Shown piece by piece: positions 1 to 11,799 of a stretch of DNA of 64,000 nt. Origin of the DNA: Ischnura elegans (Eukaryota; Arthropoda; Insecta; Odonata; Coenagrionidae); NCBI RefSeq assembly GCF_921293095.1, contig NC_060254.1, forward strand, positions 113,484,917-113,548,916, given 5' to 3'. Position numbers and translations under genes: made by a program. The notes beneath the pieces are model-generated. The model ran no database searches. It was given only the letters and a program-made list of their open reading frames with translations, and was not told the origin of the DNA. Numbering within the stretch: the stretch's first letter is position 1; the number at the start of each line of letters is the position of its first letter.

Positions 1-186
1 CCACACTAATGCTGATATAATAGTACTACTTTCCCTTTGCTTGATTCTCGTATCCTTTGTGCCTTTTTCAGGCCCACCAAAGTAACAAGAAATTTTGAAC
101 GATATATTCAAAACATACCTTAACGTGATTTTCTAAATAGTATTTTTTTTAATTTGAAGAAATTGCGTGTCTCTTCGCCGTCCGTC

Positions 187-815
187 CTTTTTTGTCGAAT
201 GCATTGCCGAGGGAAAACGAAATATTCTCTTAATTTTAATATGAAAGTTATTAACATTGTGTACTGAGGCTATGTAATGTGCAAAAAAAACAAAATGATA
301 ACCGCATTAAAATTCTTGTCTATTTTATAAGCGTCTGGGGGAGGGGGTTCTGTATATGAGCTTTTCTAATTACGGCTAGGATGAGTGCTGCATTCCTTGG
401 TTTCACAATAGCGAAGTTTCCTTCATCAAAGAAAACGAAAGGCATTGATTGCGATTCCTTACCCACCATTAGTGTATTCATAATATGCCTTTGTTGTCCA
501 CCTTTTTTGTCAAATGCATTGCCGAGGGGAAAGGAAATATTCTCTTAATTTTAATATGAAAGTTATTAACATTGTGTACTGAGAATACGTAATGCACAAA
601 ATAAAACACGGACAAAATGATAACTGCATTAAAAATCATGTCTATTTTATTAGCGTCTGGGGGGGGGGGGGGGGTTCTGTATGTGAGCGTTTCTGATCAA
701 GGCTAGGATGAGTGCTGCATTCCTTGGTTTGACAATGGGGTAGTTTCCTTCATCAAAGAAAACGAAATAAAGGCGTCGATTGTGATTCGTTACCCACCAT
801 TAGTGTATTCATAAT
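187..815. repeat. 315-bp tandem duplication, two copies
   Basis: The stretch beginning near GCATTGCCGAGGG at 201 recurs at 516, giving a period of 315 bp. Both copies carry the same poly-G run (about 339-350 and 660-674), the GGCTAGGATGAGTGCTGCATT stretch and the start of a TAGGG-family element (GTTTCCTTCATCAAAG). The left copy breaks off about 80 bp into that element and the right copy continues into the whole element, so the duplication arose after the element inserted. No coding content is seen. Confidence 0.85.
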
Positions 816-1416
816 ATACAAATTATTTGGTTTTAAAAATCCCAGTTTAGCCGAATGGCAATGGTCAATTTTTATCCTCATTTGAAAAAGGCCAGATTGG
901 TGCCCATGCGATGCCACTCCACGTGACGTCACAGGGGCCTAGTTTCTACATGAGTAGATAGGAGTTTTACATCGTCTGAGATTACCAATGGATGCATGAG
1001 GCACAGAGCTCTGGGAAACTTCTCTCAATAATCACCTATTATTATAATTATTATCACTTATTATAATTGCATATGGTCAGAGTCTCCTTCGTTTGATAGG
1101 GCATTATTATTCCTTATTTAAGCCAAGCGCTACCAGCTAGCAGGGTACTCTGCAACCTGAATCGCAGCGGCGCGCATAGCCTCGCAACAAGGTGGCCTCA
1201 CACAGCGGCAGCGGGACTCAGAAATACGTCACACGAACTTTTCAAAGCATTCATACATAGCCGTCATGTTTTCGCGCGCATGAAAATTTTCATTTTTCAT
1301 GTAATTGCGAAAAATAGATATCGTCATTTAAAAATCTAGAAGCGTGAAATACGTACTCCAGGAGTAATAATCTTTCGATTTAGGCAATTCGACTAATAAT
1401 AATAGGAGACCACCCT
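736..1416. mobile_element. TAGGG-family inverted-repeat element, copy 1
   Basis: This copy is about 680 bp. It opens with TGGGGTAGTTTCCTTC and closes with AGGAGACCACCC, a decayed version of the terminal inverted repeat TAGGGTGGTTTCCT seen in better copies at 26272 and 55607. Internal landmarks shared by all copies are CCACTCCACGTGACGTCACAG, AAGCCAAGCGCTACCAGC, the CGCGAAAAATAGAT stretch and GTACTCCAGGAGTAATAATC near the right end. There is no transposase ORF, so it is non-autonomous. TA at both ends fits a TA target site, but the superfamily is not established. Confidence 0.8.
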
Positions 1417-1417
1417 T

Positions 1418-1909
1418 TTGATGATGAATTGGGGTATTCACGGATCATTCCGTGAGGAAGGAGAATGTAATGGTCCTCTAATCGCTGGACCAGGTGAATT
1501 ACCTCACCCGAATGAAAGCCCGAAAGAACTTAATCCAGAAAATTCGCCAGGAAAGCTCCAGACATTTCTTCCTCTACTCTTTAAATTCGTCAGTTGCCCA
1601 AGTGAGTTGTTTTCTGATTATATTGGATATACGAACATATTATTCCACATTGCGCTGAACGATCAAATCCCTCGATACGATATTTCAGGTTTCAGGTTTG
1701 TCGATAGAGGCGCTTCAAACAAAGTTTTGTTCTTAACATTCAAGTTTGAATTGATTTTTTTGCATAACTCGAACATAATCTTGAGTATTTCGGAAAAAGT
1801 TGAGAATCCAAATCAACCTACACCTACAGGCCAAGCCGAAGATCATGCGTACAATATTTCGTTTTCAGCGTGTCGTCAGTCTATCTGCATCTTGCGAAGT
1901 CACACTTAA
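1418..1909 (+). CDS. Unrecognised 163-codon ORF, doubtful gene
   Basis: This is the longest open frame in the first 12 kb. It starts ATGATGAATTGG directly after the TAGGG element and ends TAA. The predicted protein has no signal peptide, membrane segment or motif I recognise. The central FSDYIGYTNILFHIALNDQ stretch is faintly reminiscent of the N-terminal helical part of piggyBac-type transposases, but this is too weak to name it. Both flanks are transposon fragments, so a repeat-derived or chance ORF is more likely than a host gene. Confidence 0.2.
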   Translation: MMMNWGIHGSFREEGECNGPLIAGPGELPHPNESPKELNPENSPGKLQTFLPLLFKFVSCPSELFSDYIGYTNILFHIALNDQIPRYDISGFRFVDRGASNKVLFLTFKFELIFLHNSNIILSISEKVENPNQPTPTGQAEDHAYNISFSACRQSICILRSHT

Positions 1910-1974
1910 GTGTCAGTCTAAGTCGCACCAAGTGCTGCAAGAATCAGATTTACCGCCTTCGACGAGGAATATCT

Positions 1975-2028
1975 GATAATAATCTTTCGATTTAGGCAAT
2001 AAAAAATAATAGGAAACCACCCTATTGT
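1975..2028. mobile_element. TAGGG-family right-end fragment
   Basis: The last ~54 bp of the TAGGG family are present (TAATCTTTCGATTTAGGCAA through GGAAACCACCCTA). The rest of the element is missing. It abuts and truncates the LINE-B fragment to its right. Confidence 0.8.
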
Positions 2029-2030
2029 CT

Positions 2031-2640
2031 TTTGTCCGGTCTGTCTCTCTTATTTTATTTATATTATCTGAACTTCCGTGGTGTGTTGGCGTCCGTAAGA
2101 TATGGCTACCTTCATCGGAATAAACATTGCCCTCAAACTTACGTAATTGGTTTAGTCTACTTTTCAATCTACGGTCCGACAGTGATTCCCATCCGAGTTA
2201 ATCTAAGAGGTCGGTTACACTAACAAGAATATCGTAACGACCTTTCACATACCTGGCAGCTCTTCCTTGCACGCGATCTAACTCTGTTATTAAGCCTTTT
2301 TCATGAGGGTCCCAAACACTGGCAGCGTATTCTAAATGGGTTCTAACAAGGGAGAAGTAGCTAATTTCTCGCACTTTGTCGTCGCACTTTCCTAATATCG
2401 TAATAACAAAACCCAATTAACGATTAGCTTGACCTGTTATTTCCTGAATATGTTTATTCCACGATAGATTATAATTGAATCTAACTCCTAGATATTTCAC
2501 GGATTCAATTGTCTTTAATTGGGTACCCCGAATGATATAGCTATGTTGTGGGGAGTTATTCTTTTTCCAGAAATTCAATCCTACGTATTTTTTCAAATTT
2601 AATTCTAACAGCCATTCATCTCACCACGCTTAGATAGCAG
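2031..2640 (-). pseudogene. LINE-B reverse transcriptase C-terminal fragment
   Basis: On the minus strand the frames give, in order, a KYLGV motif, FSLVRTHLEYAASVWDPHE, LDRVQGRAARYVKGRYD and RRLKSRLNQLRKFEGNVYSDE. This is the region after the polymerase core in CR1/jockey-like non-LTR retrotransposon ORF2 proteins. The frame is broken by stops and shifts, and the 3-prime end is cut off by the TAGGG fragment at 1975-2028. A closely related copy lies at 28419-29115. Confidence 0.8.
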
Positions 2641-2646
2641 CAATAT

Positions 2647-2768
2647 CTACATCTACATTCTACCCCGCATGCCGCCTCTCTAGGTTTGTGGCATGGGCTG
2701 TTATGACAGCAGCAGGTAACATGTAACAAGGAATCGCTCCGACGAATTTACGCCTTGCATTTATTGTT
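2647..2768 (-). mobile_element. LINE 3-prime tail (CTACATCTACAT end)
   Basis: Read on the minus strand this ends in the GTAGATGTAGAT tail typical of the LINEs in this window. It is preceded by a short hairpin-prone block (GCCGCCT ctct AGGTTTGTGGC). Only the 3-prime untranslated end is present, a 5-prime-truncated insertion next to the 2031-2640 fragment. Confidence 0.6.
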
Positions 2769-2770
2769 TA

Positions 2771-4833
2771 CTAGCTGACCCGGCGAACTTCGTACCGCCT
2801 AAGAATCAATGAACTTACAGTTTAGTTACACCATTTATGAATCAAGAGCGGCTGTATCGTTTTTAATCATATTTAATTTATTATAATAAAATAAGGATAC
2901 AAATTCAATAAAACTACGTAAATGAGTATCAAAATTGCTTGTCAGAAAGACATTTTCTTTATTGAATCAACATAGGGTGGATCGGAGCACGTTTACGCGG
3001 ATTTTTTTCAATGTATTTTCTTACGTTTTAGCTTAAGAAATTTTGGGCATTGTGGTTTTATAAAACAATTAATTAAATAAAAATTATACGCATTCAGTTT
3101 TTGGCTATTTGTATTATTAACCGTAAAAAAATGTTTTTGGTCCAAGTCTGTTGCGTAAACTTGGCCCTTTCACGGGGCAGTTTAACACAACGCTCGACCG
3201 ACGCTTGACTGATGCTCAAAATCGTGTAAGAAAAGCCCCTATGAAGCAGCGTTCGTATCAAATGACTTTACTCGCGCCAGTTATAGTATCTCTGTTTTGA
3301 AAAAATGCACTGCGTAAGCGTGTTGCATGCGTGAACGCACCACGGTGTGCCCTACACATTCGGGTTTAATGTCTTGCATCAAGCACCTTCTGATAAACAA
3401 CAGTTTGTGTTTCGCTATCAGGCGCAAGATAAAGCGGATGAAGTTAAATAAATATAGCAAAAGGTTTTTGGTGGCTAAATCCCCCCCGAGAGCTCAGAGA
3501 ATTTTTTGATAAAAACTTTTGTTACTAATATTAGGGGAACGGCTGAGTGACAAACAAAAAATATTTTACTATTCACATAGCCGCAAAACCCACTATTTTG
3601 AACCATTTATCTTAAAAAATGTCTGGGGGAGGGCCCCCACACCTCTCGCTTACCTTCGCGAGTTTTCTATATCCAACACACCCGTAGTATTAGCAGCGCC
3701 TAGCTGCACCCTTTACGCGAAGGAAGAAATACAGCAGATGGTTTACCGACTCGTAAACATATCACGTTTAATTGACCATGAGAAAAGCATGGGTTTTCAT
3801 TAGCATATGAGCACAAACATCACAAAAACTGAAAGACTGACCATGCGATTTATTATCGTTATCACGAATGCAACACGAATTGGAAACTGAATACGTTTAA
3901 GCTCAAAAGGGCATATAAGTTGAGATCATGGAATCTTCGGAATGAGAACTTCGTCATCTTTGGATTTTCCTTTGAGTAAAGTCGCGTGAATCACATTCAT
4001 TATCAATTTTTTTAAATCACCAAACGCGTTCTGTTGGATAGTTTTGGTTGGTTTAGGTTTCGAAATATAATGAACACAGAGCCTACATATAGCTGTAAAT
4101 CGCCCAAGGACTTAAAATATTCAGATAGACAGTTGGTGATTTCGTCTTCGTTTGTTACACACTTAAAATATTTGAATTCATGCAGAGTACCAACTATTAG
4201 ATCTTTATTTACCTCGTTTAGGTCATCCACATCTTCGTTCTAGGCCGTCAAAATTGTTCGCTCAATCAATCATTTCTGATTTTTGTGGTGATCAATCAAA
4301 TTCTGGAACACTTAGTTGATGAACTCACCTTCCGATGAAACTAATTTGCAAATATTCGAGGAAGTTAAATCAAACATCTCGATTTCTCGACAGGTATACG
4401 GACATTACCGTTTGTCAACAATTGCTTGGAGATTTGTTTACAAACACGGTAGTGAAGAGTCAACTCGAGCTGGGCTTACAATTAGCTAGAATTAAATTTT
4501 TAAATACTATTTCAATATTTTGAGTATATCTAGCAATTAAAATAATATATTGTCACGAAGTTCAGTTATTAAATTGGTAAAAACAAAACATATAATTTAA
4601 TTTGTAGTTTTGACCGACTTATCAATTGTTGTTGCGTTACTAACTCCTAAGAACATATCGCTAAGAAAGAGATGATTTTTTCTTGCAAAACTATGCTTTT
4701 TTTAATATCCTATATGTTATCCGGGGCTGAGACGAATCCAAAGAGCCTAATATCATTAAAATCGGTGCAGCCGTTCTCCAGTTATAAGTGTTCTAACTAA
4801 CACGATTTTCGACTTTCTTTTATATATATAGAT
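2771..4833 (+). mobile_element. Dispersed arthropod-type repeat, ACTAGCTGACCCGG to TATATATATAGAT
   Basis: The left edge ACTAGCTGACCCGGCGAAC and the right edge, with AAAATCGGTGCAGCCGTTCT shortly before TATATATATAGAT, are a pairing I recognise from many arthropod genomes. I cannot assign the class with confidence. The interior has only short, unrecognised open frames (3327-3509, 3519-3803, 4335-4523). A GC-rich patch at 3590-3722 (CTGGGGGAGGGCCCCC to CTAGCTGCACCCTT) resembles the element at 23305-23915 and may be a nested MITE end. Confidence 0.55.
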
Positions 4834-4840
4834 TTATCAT

Positions 4841-5060
4841 TTATTGTTGTCGGGGGAAAAACGAATTCCCACACTTATCTGTTCGGCAAAATATCTCTCT
4901 TAATTTATCGCTTCTATCGGACTTGGAAATATAGTGTGGCTCTAATATTATGTTCTCCGTTTCGTTCTTAAAGACATCCATTCTCAAATATTCAAGCAAT
5001 CTAAGCCTAGGTATTGCCACTACAACTGGAACGCTATGTTTTTTTGCCATTTACTTGAGT
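4841..5060 (-). pseudogene. LINE-A C-terminal fragment
   Basis: The minus-strand frame reads RLRLLEYLRMDVF, then ENIILEPHYISKSDRSDKL and FCRTDKCGNSFFP. This is the extreme C-terminus of the LINE-A ORF2 seen more fully at 45457-45789. The upstream part is absent. It abuts the end of the 2771-4833 repeat. Confidence 0.75.
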
Positions 5061-5094
5061 TATATAGCATTTTTATTTACTTATAATTTCATTT

Positions 5095-5300
5095 GTCCTT
5101 TACGGTTATCGGCGTAAAACGAATTCCCACATCTATCCGTTCGGCTAAATATATCTCTTAATTTATCATTTCTGTTGGACGTGGAAGCGCAGAGGGATTC
5201 TAATGTGAACATTTCTAAAAGATATCCTATTCTCAATTGATCATGCCATTTCAGCCGCGGCGTGTCCTCTGCATATAGAACACAATGATTTTTTTTTGCA
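5095..5300 (-). pseudogene. Second LINE C-terminal fragment, diverged
   Basis: This repeats the layout of 4841-5060, with the same CGGCGTAAAACGAATTCCCAC start and LNDKLRDIFSRTDRC-like coding on the minus strand. It is clearly diverged from its neighbour, so the two are either separate insertions of related LINEs or an old local duplication. Confidence 0.5.
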
Positions 5301-8300
5301 TTTACTAAATTTATATGGGAATATTCTCAGAGTTAATTTTAACGGGGTATTGGAAAACGGAGGGAATTTATCAACTAATGGTAGCAAATATTCCACGGGC
5401 TTTATTCGTCCGCTACTTCGCGAAACCTATTCTTTAATTATCAAGGGTCGAAATGAGTAAGAACTAGCAAGTCTAAGGCTCTAAATTTATTCTTTCTCAA
5501 AAGTAACAACCCTTAATAAGTTGCATCGTTGTTGTGTCATTGACGCTAGTTACTAACTTGGGTACAGAAGCATAAGTGGTCAACTCCTAATAGCGGGTTA
5601 GCACTGTCTATACATTTTATGAAACAATATTTAAGTAAATAGCCCTATTACAAGGGTATTGTCAAAAAAGTGGGTCTCAGATTTCGATAAAACTTTGTAG
5701 TGCTGTAGTCCTTCGAGAGCTGTTCTCGAATCATCCCCCATCATGCGGTTATATAATTAATAGTTTAAACAAAAGACAAAGTTAAACATTTAAAGGTCTA
5801 TTATATTCCCTTAGCAATGACATTTCACTAACTAAGAGCGGTGGCTCCGTGTTTACCGTATTCGAGTCCTGCCCGGTGGTCGTATATTCAATTCTTGGAA
5901 GGGGCAAATTTTTTTCATCATTTGTTTCCACCTTTCGTTTTACAAAATCCTGGAGTTCTTCATTATTTCCATGATTTCCGATGACAGTTTTATTTTTCTG
6001 CGTGGAAATATTTTTCTGCAATTCGGAAGCGTCGGATGTTTTTTCCATTTTTCACACGGAAGCCTAGTTTCAATTACGTGATTATTGGTGTTACAACATG
6101 AAGCACTTTTGCGTAGTACATTCACTTTTATGTTGCAATATGAACTCATTCCTTGCAATTCCATCCTAATTTTTATAATTGGATATTAGTGGAAAATTCG
6201 GCACGACACGGATTAGGAAAGGAAAATGATGACCGCGAAGCAATATGTTTTACGTATAAGAATTGCTTATTCACTTTCGGGGAGAAGTATAAGCATAACT
6301 TACCAACAAGATTCTTCTCGGGAGCCTTTAGATAGGTACTGATGATTTGTTAACAGTTGAGCGACCGCTCAATGAAAAATAGGATGATCGTCCGGATCTC
6401 CGGAAAAGCCCGTGACTCCGAAAAATATCAAAAACCTGTAAATTTATAGCTTCATTTTTAAAAAATTATTTGGCGAAATATTAGGTCATGATCGTTGTTG
6501 CGTTAAAATAAACTATCGCAAACGAACACAGCAAACCTTTTTTCTATCACTATGCGAAGGCTTTGTGAAAATATGCCTCGAATATCTTTTCCCTAGGAAA
6601 AATTGTTGCCAATCACCACAGTTCCGCCGTGTAACTAGTTTAAGATACGAAAATAACGTTTTACAAGTGTGAAATATCCATTCCCAAGCACTTCTACAGG
6701 TAATTAATAAGATTACAGCCTATGGAAATCTTACGACAGCTGACCGGTCGCAATAATAGTACGAAAGTATGTTCACGACGATATATTATCACCACGATAT
6801 GACTAATGTATGCACAGTTTAATATTCACAGTAGTATGACGAACGATCGGTTAACTTCAATGACAATCAAGAATCAATAGTTTCATGTTCACTTTATAAA
6901 TTGGAGGCGATATAAGGAATAGAATACTTGATTATATACGCACACTGTTTGAGACTAAGTCCCTTTTTTGACCGCTTTTTTACCTTTGAATTTTTACGAA
7001 GTACTCAATCTTTCCCAACATTTTTAAGGCTCATGCGTGGAATTTATGAAAATTGACATTCGTTAAATGCGTTTTTGAAAAACGTCCATATACTGTGAAA
7101 TGTATTTTAATGAAATGGAATATTCACTTACCTTATCTTTGCGAGTAAATATAATGGAGTCAGAAAGAGTGGAGAACAGCGATTGATTTCCAATTGTTGA
7201 TACGAGTATAATATATATTCTACAATTTTCTTCCAAAACAACTCTTCACGTGCCGTTTGTGAACTGTCTTACTGTTTTGCAGACTATTTCCTTTTTATTT
7301 TTCTCGTTTTTTTTACTGCAGAACCTTGTAATAGGGTTCCTACATACATTAGTCACATTAATATAGACCAGTTAATCCTCTAGTTGAGGATATAAATTAT
7401 ATCTTCTTTGGAATATCATCTCCTTTAGCGATTGCTATACTTCGATCTCAGCGACGGCCTTATTATAGGCTATTGAGGAAAAAACGTATCCCGCAAAAAT
7501 TCGTTCCACCGCTAACACGGCTGTGTGGGAAAATTGGTTTCCTTTCGGACGCTATTTATTTCTATTAAAACGAGATGAAGGAAGTTCAAATGCAGTCAAT
7601 GCCACCTAAGGTTGAGACGGAATGTGCTACCCGCTCCAAGCTTAATTCGTGTTATAGTCGGTGCAATACAGGTGTTGTCGATGTATTTATTAGTAAAATA
7701 GGCGTTCCATTCCACTTTCATTTCACATCTTTCTCGCTCTGCTCACATCTTTCGATGCTTCGCACTTTCTCTTTTCTTTCGTGCAAATTCACTCCTAGTC
7801 CAAACCAACTCCTTCGATCTATCGACTCTGAAAGGTTTCGAAGACGAAAAGCAGTCTTTAGACAGATGATAGCAATGAGTCCCTTTGAGCATAGAATATA
7901 ATATTATAGAATATCTTATTTATGCTCCGGCCTTCACCCTTGAAGCAAAACTCTATTTACAATGATAGGCTAAAAAAGCTCATTAGGTACATTCATGAAC
8001 AGTCAGACACAAGTGTGGCATGCTAATTACATTTTTAATTGTTTTGGTTTAGTTATTTTGTAGCTTTATAGGCTTTTGTATATTATATCGGTCCTTTTGC
8101 TTTGTTGCTATGCGATATATTACGTTTGATATAAATAAACAGACATTAGGGGTTTAGCGACATTAGAGTGCACATCGCATTGAACAAAGTAGGCATTGTT
8201 ATTTAAATATCTTATTTTTAATGAAGAACTCTCGTAAGAGCCCGTAGAAGTAATGACGATATAACAGTATGATAAATAAATAATTATGACATAAAAAAGA

Positions 8301-8395
8301 GACAATAATTATAATTTAGCCACATGCATGAGATCTGTAGGCTGTGTTCTGTTGAGTAGAGTTTAATGTAGCACTGGTTTGATTAGAGCAATGTG
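5301..8395. other. Intergenic DNA, no supported gene
   Basis: AT-rich sequence with only short open frames (for example minus-strand 5782-6048 and 5940-6164, plus-strand 7575-7901), none with a recognisable motif. The block at 7440-7690 is a diverged relative of 9600-9840: both have a CGTACC/CGTTCCACC run, a GAT..GAAG stretch and AAGGTTGAGACGGAAT. I see no RNA gene. Confidence 0.5.
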
Positions 8396-8617
8396 TTAAC
8401 ATAATTTATAATTAATTAATAATTCATATTTGGAAGCATGATTGGAACCTCTCTGTTTTAAGCCCTCAGGGATAGAATCCCAAAATTTAGACGTCGTCGT
8501 AACGAGAAATGATTTTTGACAGATATTTGAACGTAGAATTGGATATAAAATAGAACAGTCCCCGAAGCGAGATGTTATCAGAGTGGTTTCTGATTTATTC
8601 TTAAACATTTCCCTCAT
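8396..8617 (-). pseudogene. LINE ORF2 C-terminal remnant (third lineage)
   Basis: The 73-codon minus frame ends with ILYPILRSNICQKSFLVTTT, then SKFWDSIPEGLK. This spacing of basic residues, phenylalanine and a W-x-S-I/L-P-E motif is the usual C-terminal signature of CR1/jockey-like LINE ORF2 proteins. No upstream polymerase sequence is attached. It does not align with LINE-A or LINE-B in this window. Confidence 0.4.
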
Positions 8618-8941
8618 AGAATACGGAAGGATGAAGAAATATTCTCAATGCCTCAGCGATCATCATAATAATATAACCAATGAACATTTATATAATGAGT
8701 ATCGTTGTGAAAAATCATTAGGGATGCAAGCATTAGGATGACTCAATTCTCAACTGCGTTTACTAGTCTAGTATTTCACTTCATATTTACGTATTTATTC
8801 TCTTTTACTTTCTCTTAATTACTTGTCTTAAGTAACTCATTCGGGGCCTTCATTTTCATGTCTTTCCATCCACTTGTCCTTCGACGATTCTCTTCATCAG
8901 GCCATCATCCCTCAGGATTCATATGCAGAGCTCTGAAGAAA

Positions 8942-9515
8942 TCAGGAATCGTCAAGCATATTGTGGGAAGATTTCGGAGAAGAGAGTAAAAGAAAGGTGC
9001 TATTTCGCACTCGTCCGACCGCACCTAGAATATGCATCGATATCATGTGGGATTTATTGCAGAAAGACTTAATCCGCGAACTGAATAAAATACAAAGAGA
9101 GGCTTTGCGGTTAGTCAAAAACCGCTACGGACGTACAGGACCCGTTACCCAGATCTTAATCGAATTAGGCTGTAAGCCGCTGGAGGCTCGGAGGCTGCGC
9201 GCTAGGCTTACATTGCTTGAGCTAGTGAGAATGGATATATATTTAAGAGCGACACGGAGAACATAATAATTATTAGAGCCACACCATATTTCCAGATCCG
9301 ATAGAAGCGATAAATTAGGAGAGATATTTTGCCGAAAGGATAGGAATGGGAATTCGTTTTTCCTCCGAACCATAAGGGGCTTTAATAAATGCCAGTCGTA
9401 CTTTCGTTAGAAAGTTTCCTTTTTATGTGCAAATGGCTGGTGTACTAACACCCCCTGCCACACGTTTTTTAGTTGGCTTGCGGGGTAGTACGTAGATTCA
9501 GATGTAGATGGTGTG
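8942..9515 (+). pseudogene. LINE-A 3-prime fragment
   Basis: Across shifting frames the plus strand encodes ERCYFALVRPHLEYAS, LIRELNKIQREALRLVKNRY and CKPLEARRLRARLTLLELVR, followed by the LINE-A 3-prime UTR (GGCTGGTGTACTAACACCCC) and a CAGATGTAGATG tail. This is a 5-prime-truncated copy of the family at 45341-48540, with several frameshifts and stops. Confidence 0.85.
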
Positions 9516-9599
9516 GCAAATAACATTATCCCGTATTCTCCTTAACGTTTTTGAAAGACCTCTCTTATTTCCAACTTATCATAACACTTCCTCATTATC

Positions 9600-9840
9600 A
9601 CCTACCCTGGCGGCCTTGTACACTGTGTACTATTGTGGAAAATAAAGTATCTCTGCAAAATCCGTACCGCCATCATCGCTCCGTGGTAAAATCGAAAGAT
9701 TTCCCTTCTGACGGTAAATCTTTCTGAGGAATGATATGAAGACATTCAAGAGAAGCCGTCTGTCGTTTACCAAGGTTGAGACGGAATATCCACGCGATCC
9801 AAGCCCAATTAGTTTTTGTTATTGATTATTGGACCAATCG
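9600..9840. repeat. Diverged repeat related to 7440-7690
   Basis: It shares the order AAAATCCGTACCGCC, GAAGAC, then CCAAGGTTGAGACGGAATAT with the 7440-7690 block. Similarity is patchy and the boundaries are uncertain. Confidence 0.35.
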
Positions 9841-10649
9841 CAAATATCCAGCATACAAGACATCTCCACATGCCCACCACACGGTCATAAAAATATTACG
9901 CATCAAAACAAAATGCAAGTCTGCCGTCACGCAAAGGGAAAACCAAATCAACGGCTATTTATTCACGTAACATATCCATTCAAGGGTATAAAAATGGATA
10001 AGCATTAAATGAGTCGTCCTAGCGATTTACGCAATTAATTTTATTGATCGAGACACCGTTGCTATCATTAATAGTACGAGGAAAGCGTGCTATTTTAAAT
10101 CTCTCTGTTTTTCAGTCAATTTCCTATATTTTCTTCTCGTGGTCGCATCTACCATAGTAACGCGGTAAACAAAGGATATGTTTCACTTCGTCTGATTAAA
10201 AAAGAACTTCCCCGAATGAATAATCCAAACTAGAAGAGGGTCTATTTTCCGTTAATGCATTCACACAAGTTGTGTGGTTATACATACGATGCATTTTCGT
10301 GTTCATTCTCGCGTTCATTCATTCATACATTAACTCGTTAGGGTCACTGTTCCGTGTAAACAAGCCCTTAGAGATGTGGGAATTTCAAATGAGGTCTTCC
10401 TTCAAGAACGAAGGTTGTTACGGAATATGTCCGCCCGCTGTTATTCGTTGAATTCGTTATGGTCTCTAGAATGTTGGTGGTATCCTTTGACTGTCAAATT
10501 GTTGTTCTATTCAACTTCAGTATCGTCGCTTTCTCACTTTCCTTATCTCTTCCAATGCTTCCCTTCTTCTCTTTTCACTCTTGCGAATCCTGGAATATCA
10601 CAACCACAACTCATTCTCTTTCTCCGAAAAGTCAGCATTCTCTAGGTAG

Positions 10650-11320
10650 TTACAAGGGTCGTTCAATAAATCTTTAGAAAAAGGTATAAAAACAAATTAT
10701 ATTGCCTCATTTTTCATTAAAGCCTTCTTAATTTCACCCACAAAAAAGTTTGTAAACATTTTTCCAGACATTTTAAGCCGTTCAAAAAGAATAATTTAGA
10801 GATCTCTTCAAAATAGTCATTGGTTTTTAGGGATGATCTCCTCTTTATACGCAAACTTTTGTCAGCAAAGTCATTTCTTCAAGTTGTAAAACTATTAATA
10901 TCACCAGAGGTCAGATCTGGTGAATAATACGGTGAATTGTGTAATACTTGAAACTTAAATTCTCTAATTCTGGCTATTGACTCTGAACAGTTGTGCAACT
11001 CTGCGTTGAAGGAAGACATTTTTCTGCTTCAAATGAGGGCGCTGTTCTTGATTTATCCCACAAACTGTTCCAAAAACGATGCATAATACTTTCCTGTTAA
11101 TGTTTTTCCCTCTTCCCATTCATCGATGAAGATAATTCAGCACAAATTCCAAAATATCGTCGCCATGAATTGACTTGCCCATTTCTGCATCGTCGCCTGC
11201 TTTGGAGCCCGTTCATCTTCAAAACTCAATTGTTTTACCTGTTATTTTGTCTTTGAAGTGTAGTGATAAATCCATATTTCATCAAAAGTTATGAATTGAT
11301 GCGGAAAATCCACAGGATTG
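10650..11320 (-). pseudogene. mariner (Tc1/mariner) transposase relic
   Basis: On the minus strand, across several frames, the sequence reads TFDEIWIYHYTSKTK (first catalytic Asp region), then MATIFWNLC, FIDEWEEGKTLTGKYYASFL, FNAELHNCSES (where the second Asp would lie) and YYSPDLTSGDI (third Asp region). These are the landmarks of mariner DD34D transposases in the right order. Stops and frameshifts show it is dead. Its downstream terminus at 10650 has TA followed by CAAGGGTCGTTCAATAAAT, a mariner-like inverted terminal repeat. The N-terminal DNA-binding half is missing because a TAGGG element starts abruptly at about 11316. Confidence 0.85.
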
Positions 11321-11794
11321 CGTCACAGGGACCTAGTTTCTATACGAGTGGATAGGAGTTTCACGTCGTCTGAGATTACCAATGCATGCATGAGGTACAG
11401 AGCTCTGGGAAACATGTCTTAATAATCACCAATTAAAACTGGCTAAGGTCGGAAAGTTTCCTTCGTTTGATAAGGTATTAATAATCTTATTTAAGCCAAG
11501 CGCTACCAGCTAGCAGGGTACTCTGCTACCTATTAGCATCCTGGGTCGTGTCAGCGCTAAACCGTCGCCCCAAGGTCACCTCAATTACGCAAGCGGGAAC
11601 CAGAACGACGTCACACGGAGTTTTGCCAGCATTCACACTTAGCCGTCGCGTTTTCGCGCGCTTGAAAATTTTCACTTTTCATTTAATCGCGAAAAATAGA
11701 TGTCGTCATTTAAAAATCTAAAAGTGTGAAATGTGTACTCCAGGAGTAATAATATTTCGATTCACGCAATAAAAAATAATAGGAAACCACCCTA
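11316..11794. mobile_element. TAGGG-family element, left-truncated
   Basis: It starts mid-element at GCGTCACAGGGACCTAG and runs through AGCCAAGCGCTACCAGC and GTACTCCAGGAGTAATAATA to a good right terminus, AGGAAACCACCCTA. The left ~200 bp are absent. It sits between the mariner relic and a LINE-A fragment. Confidence 0.85.
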
Positions 11795-11799
11795 TTGTT

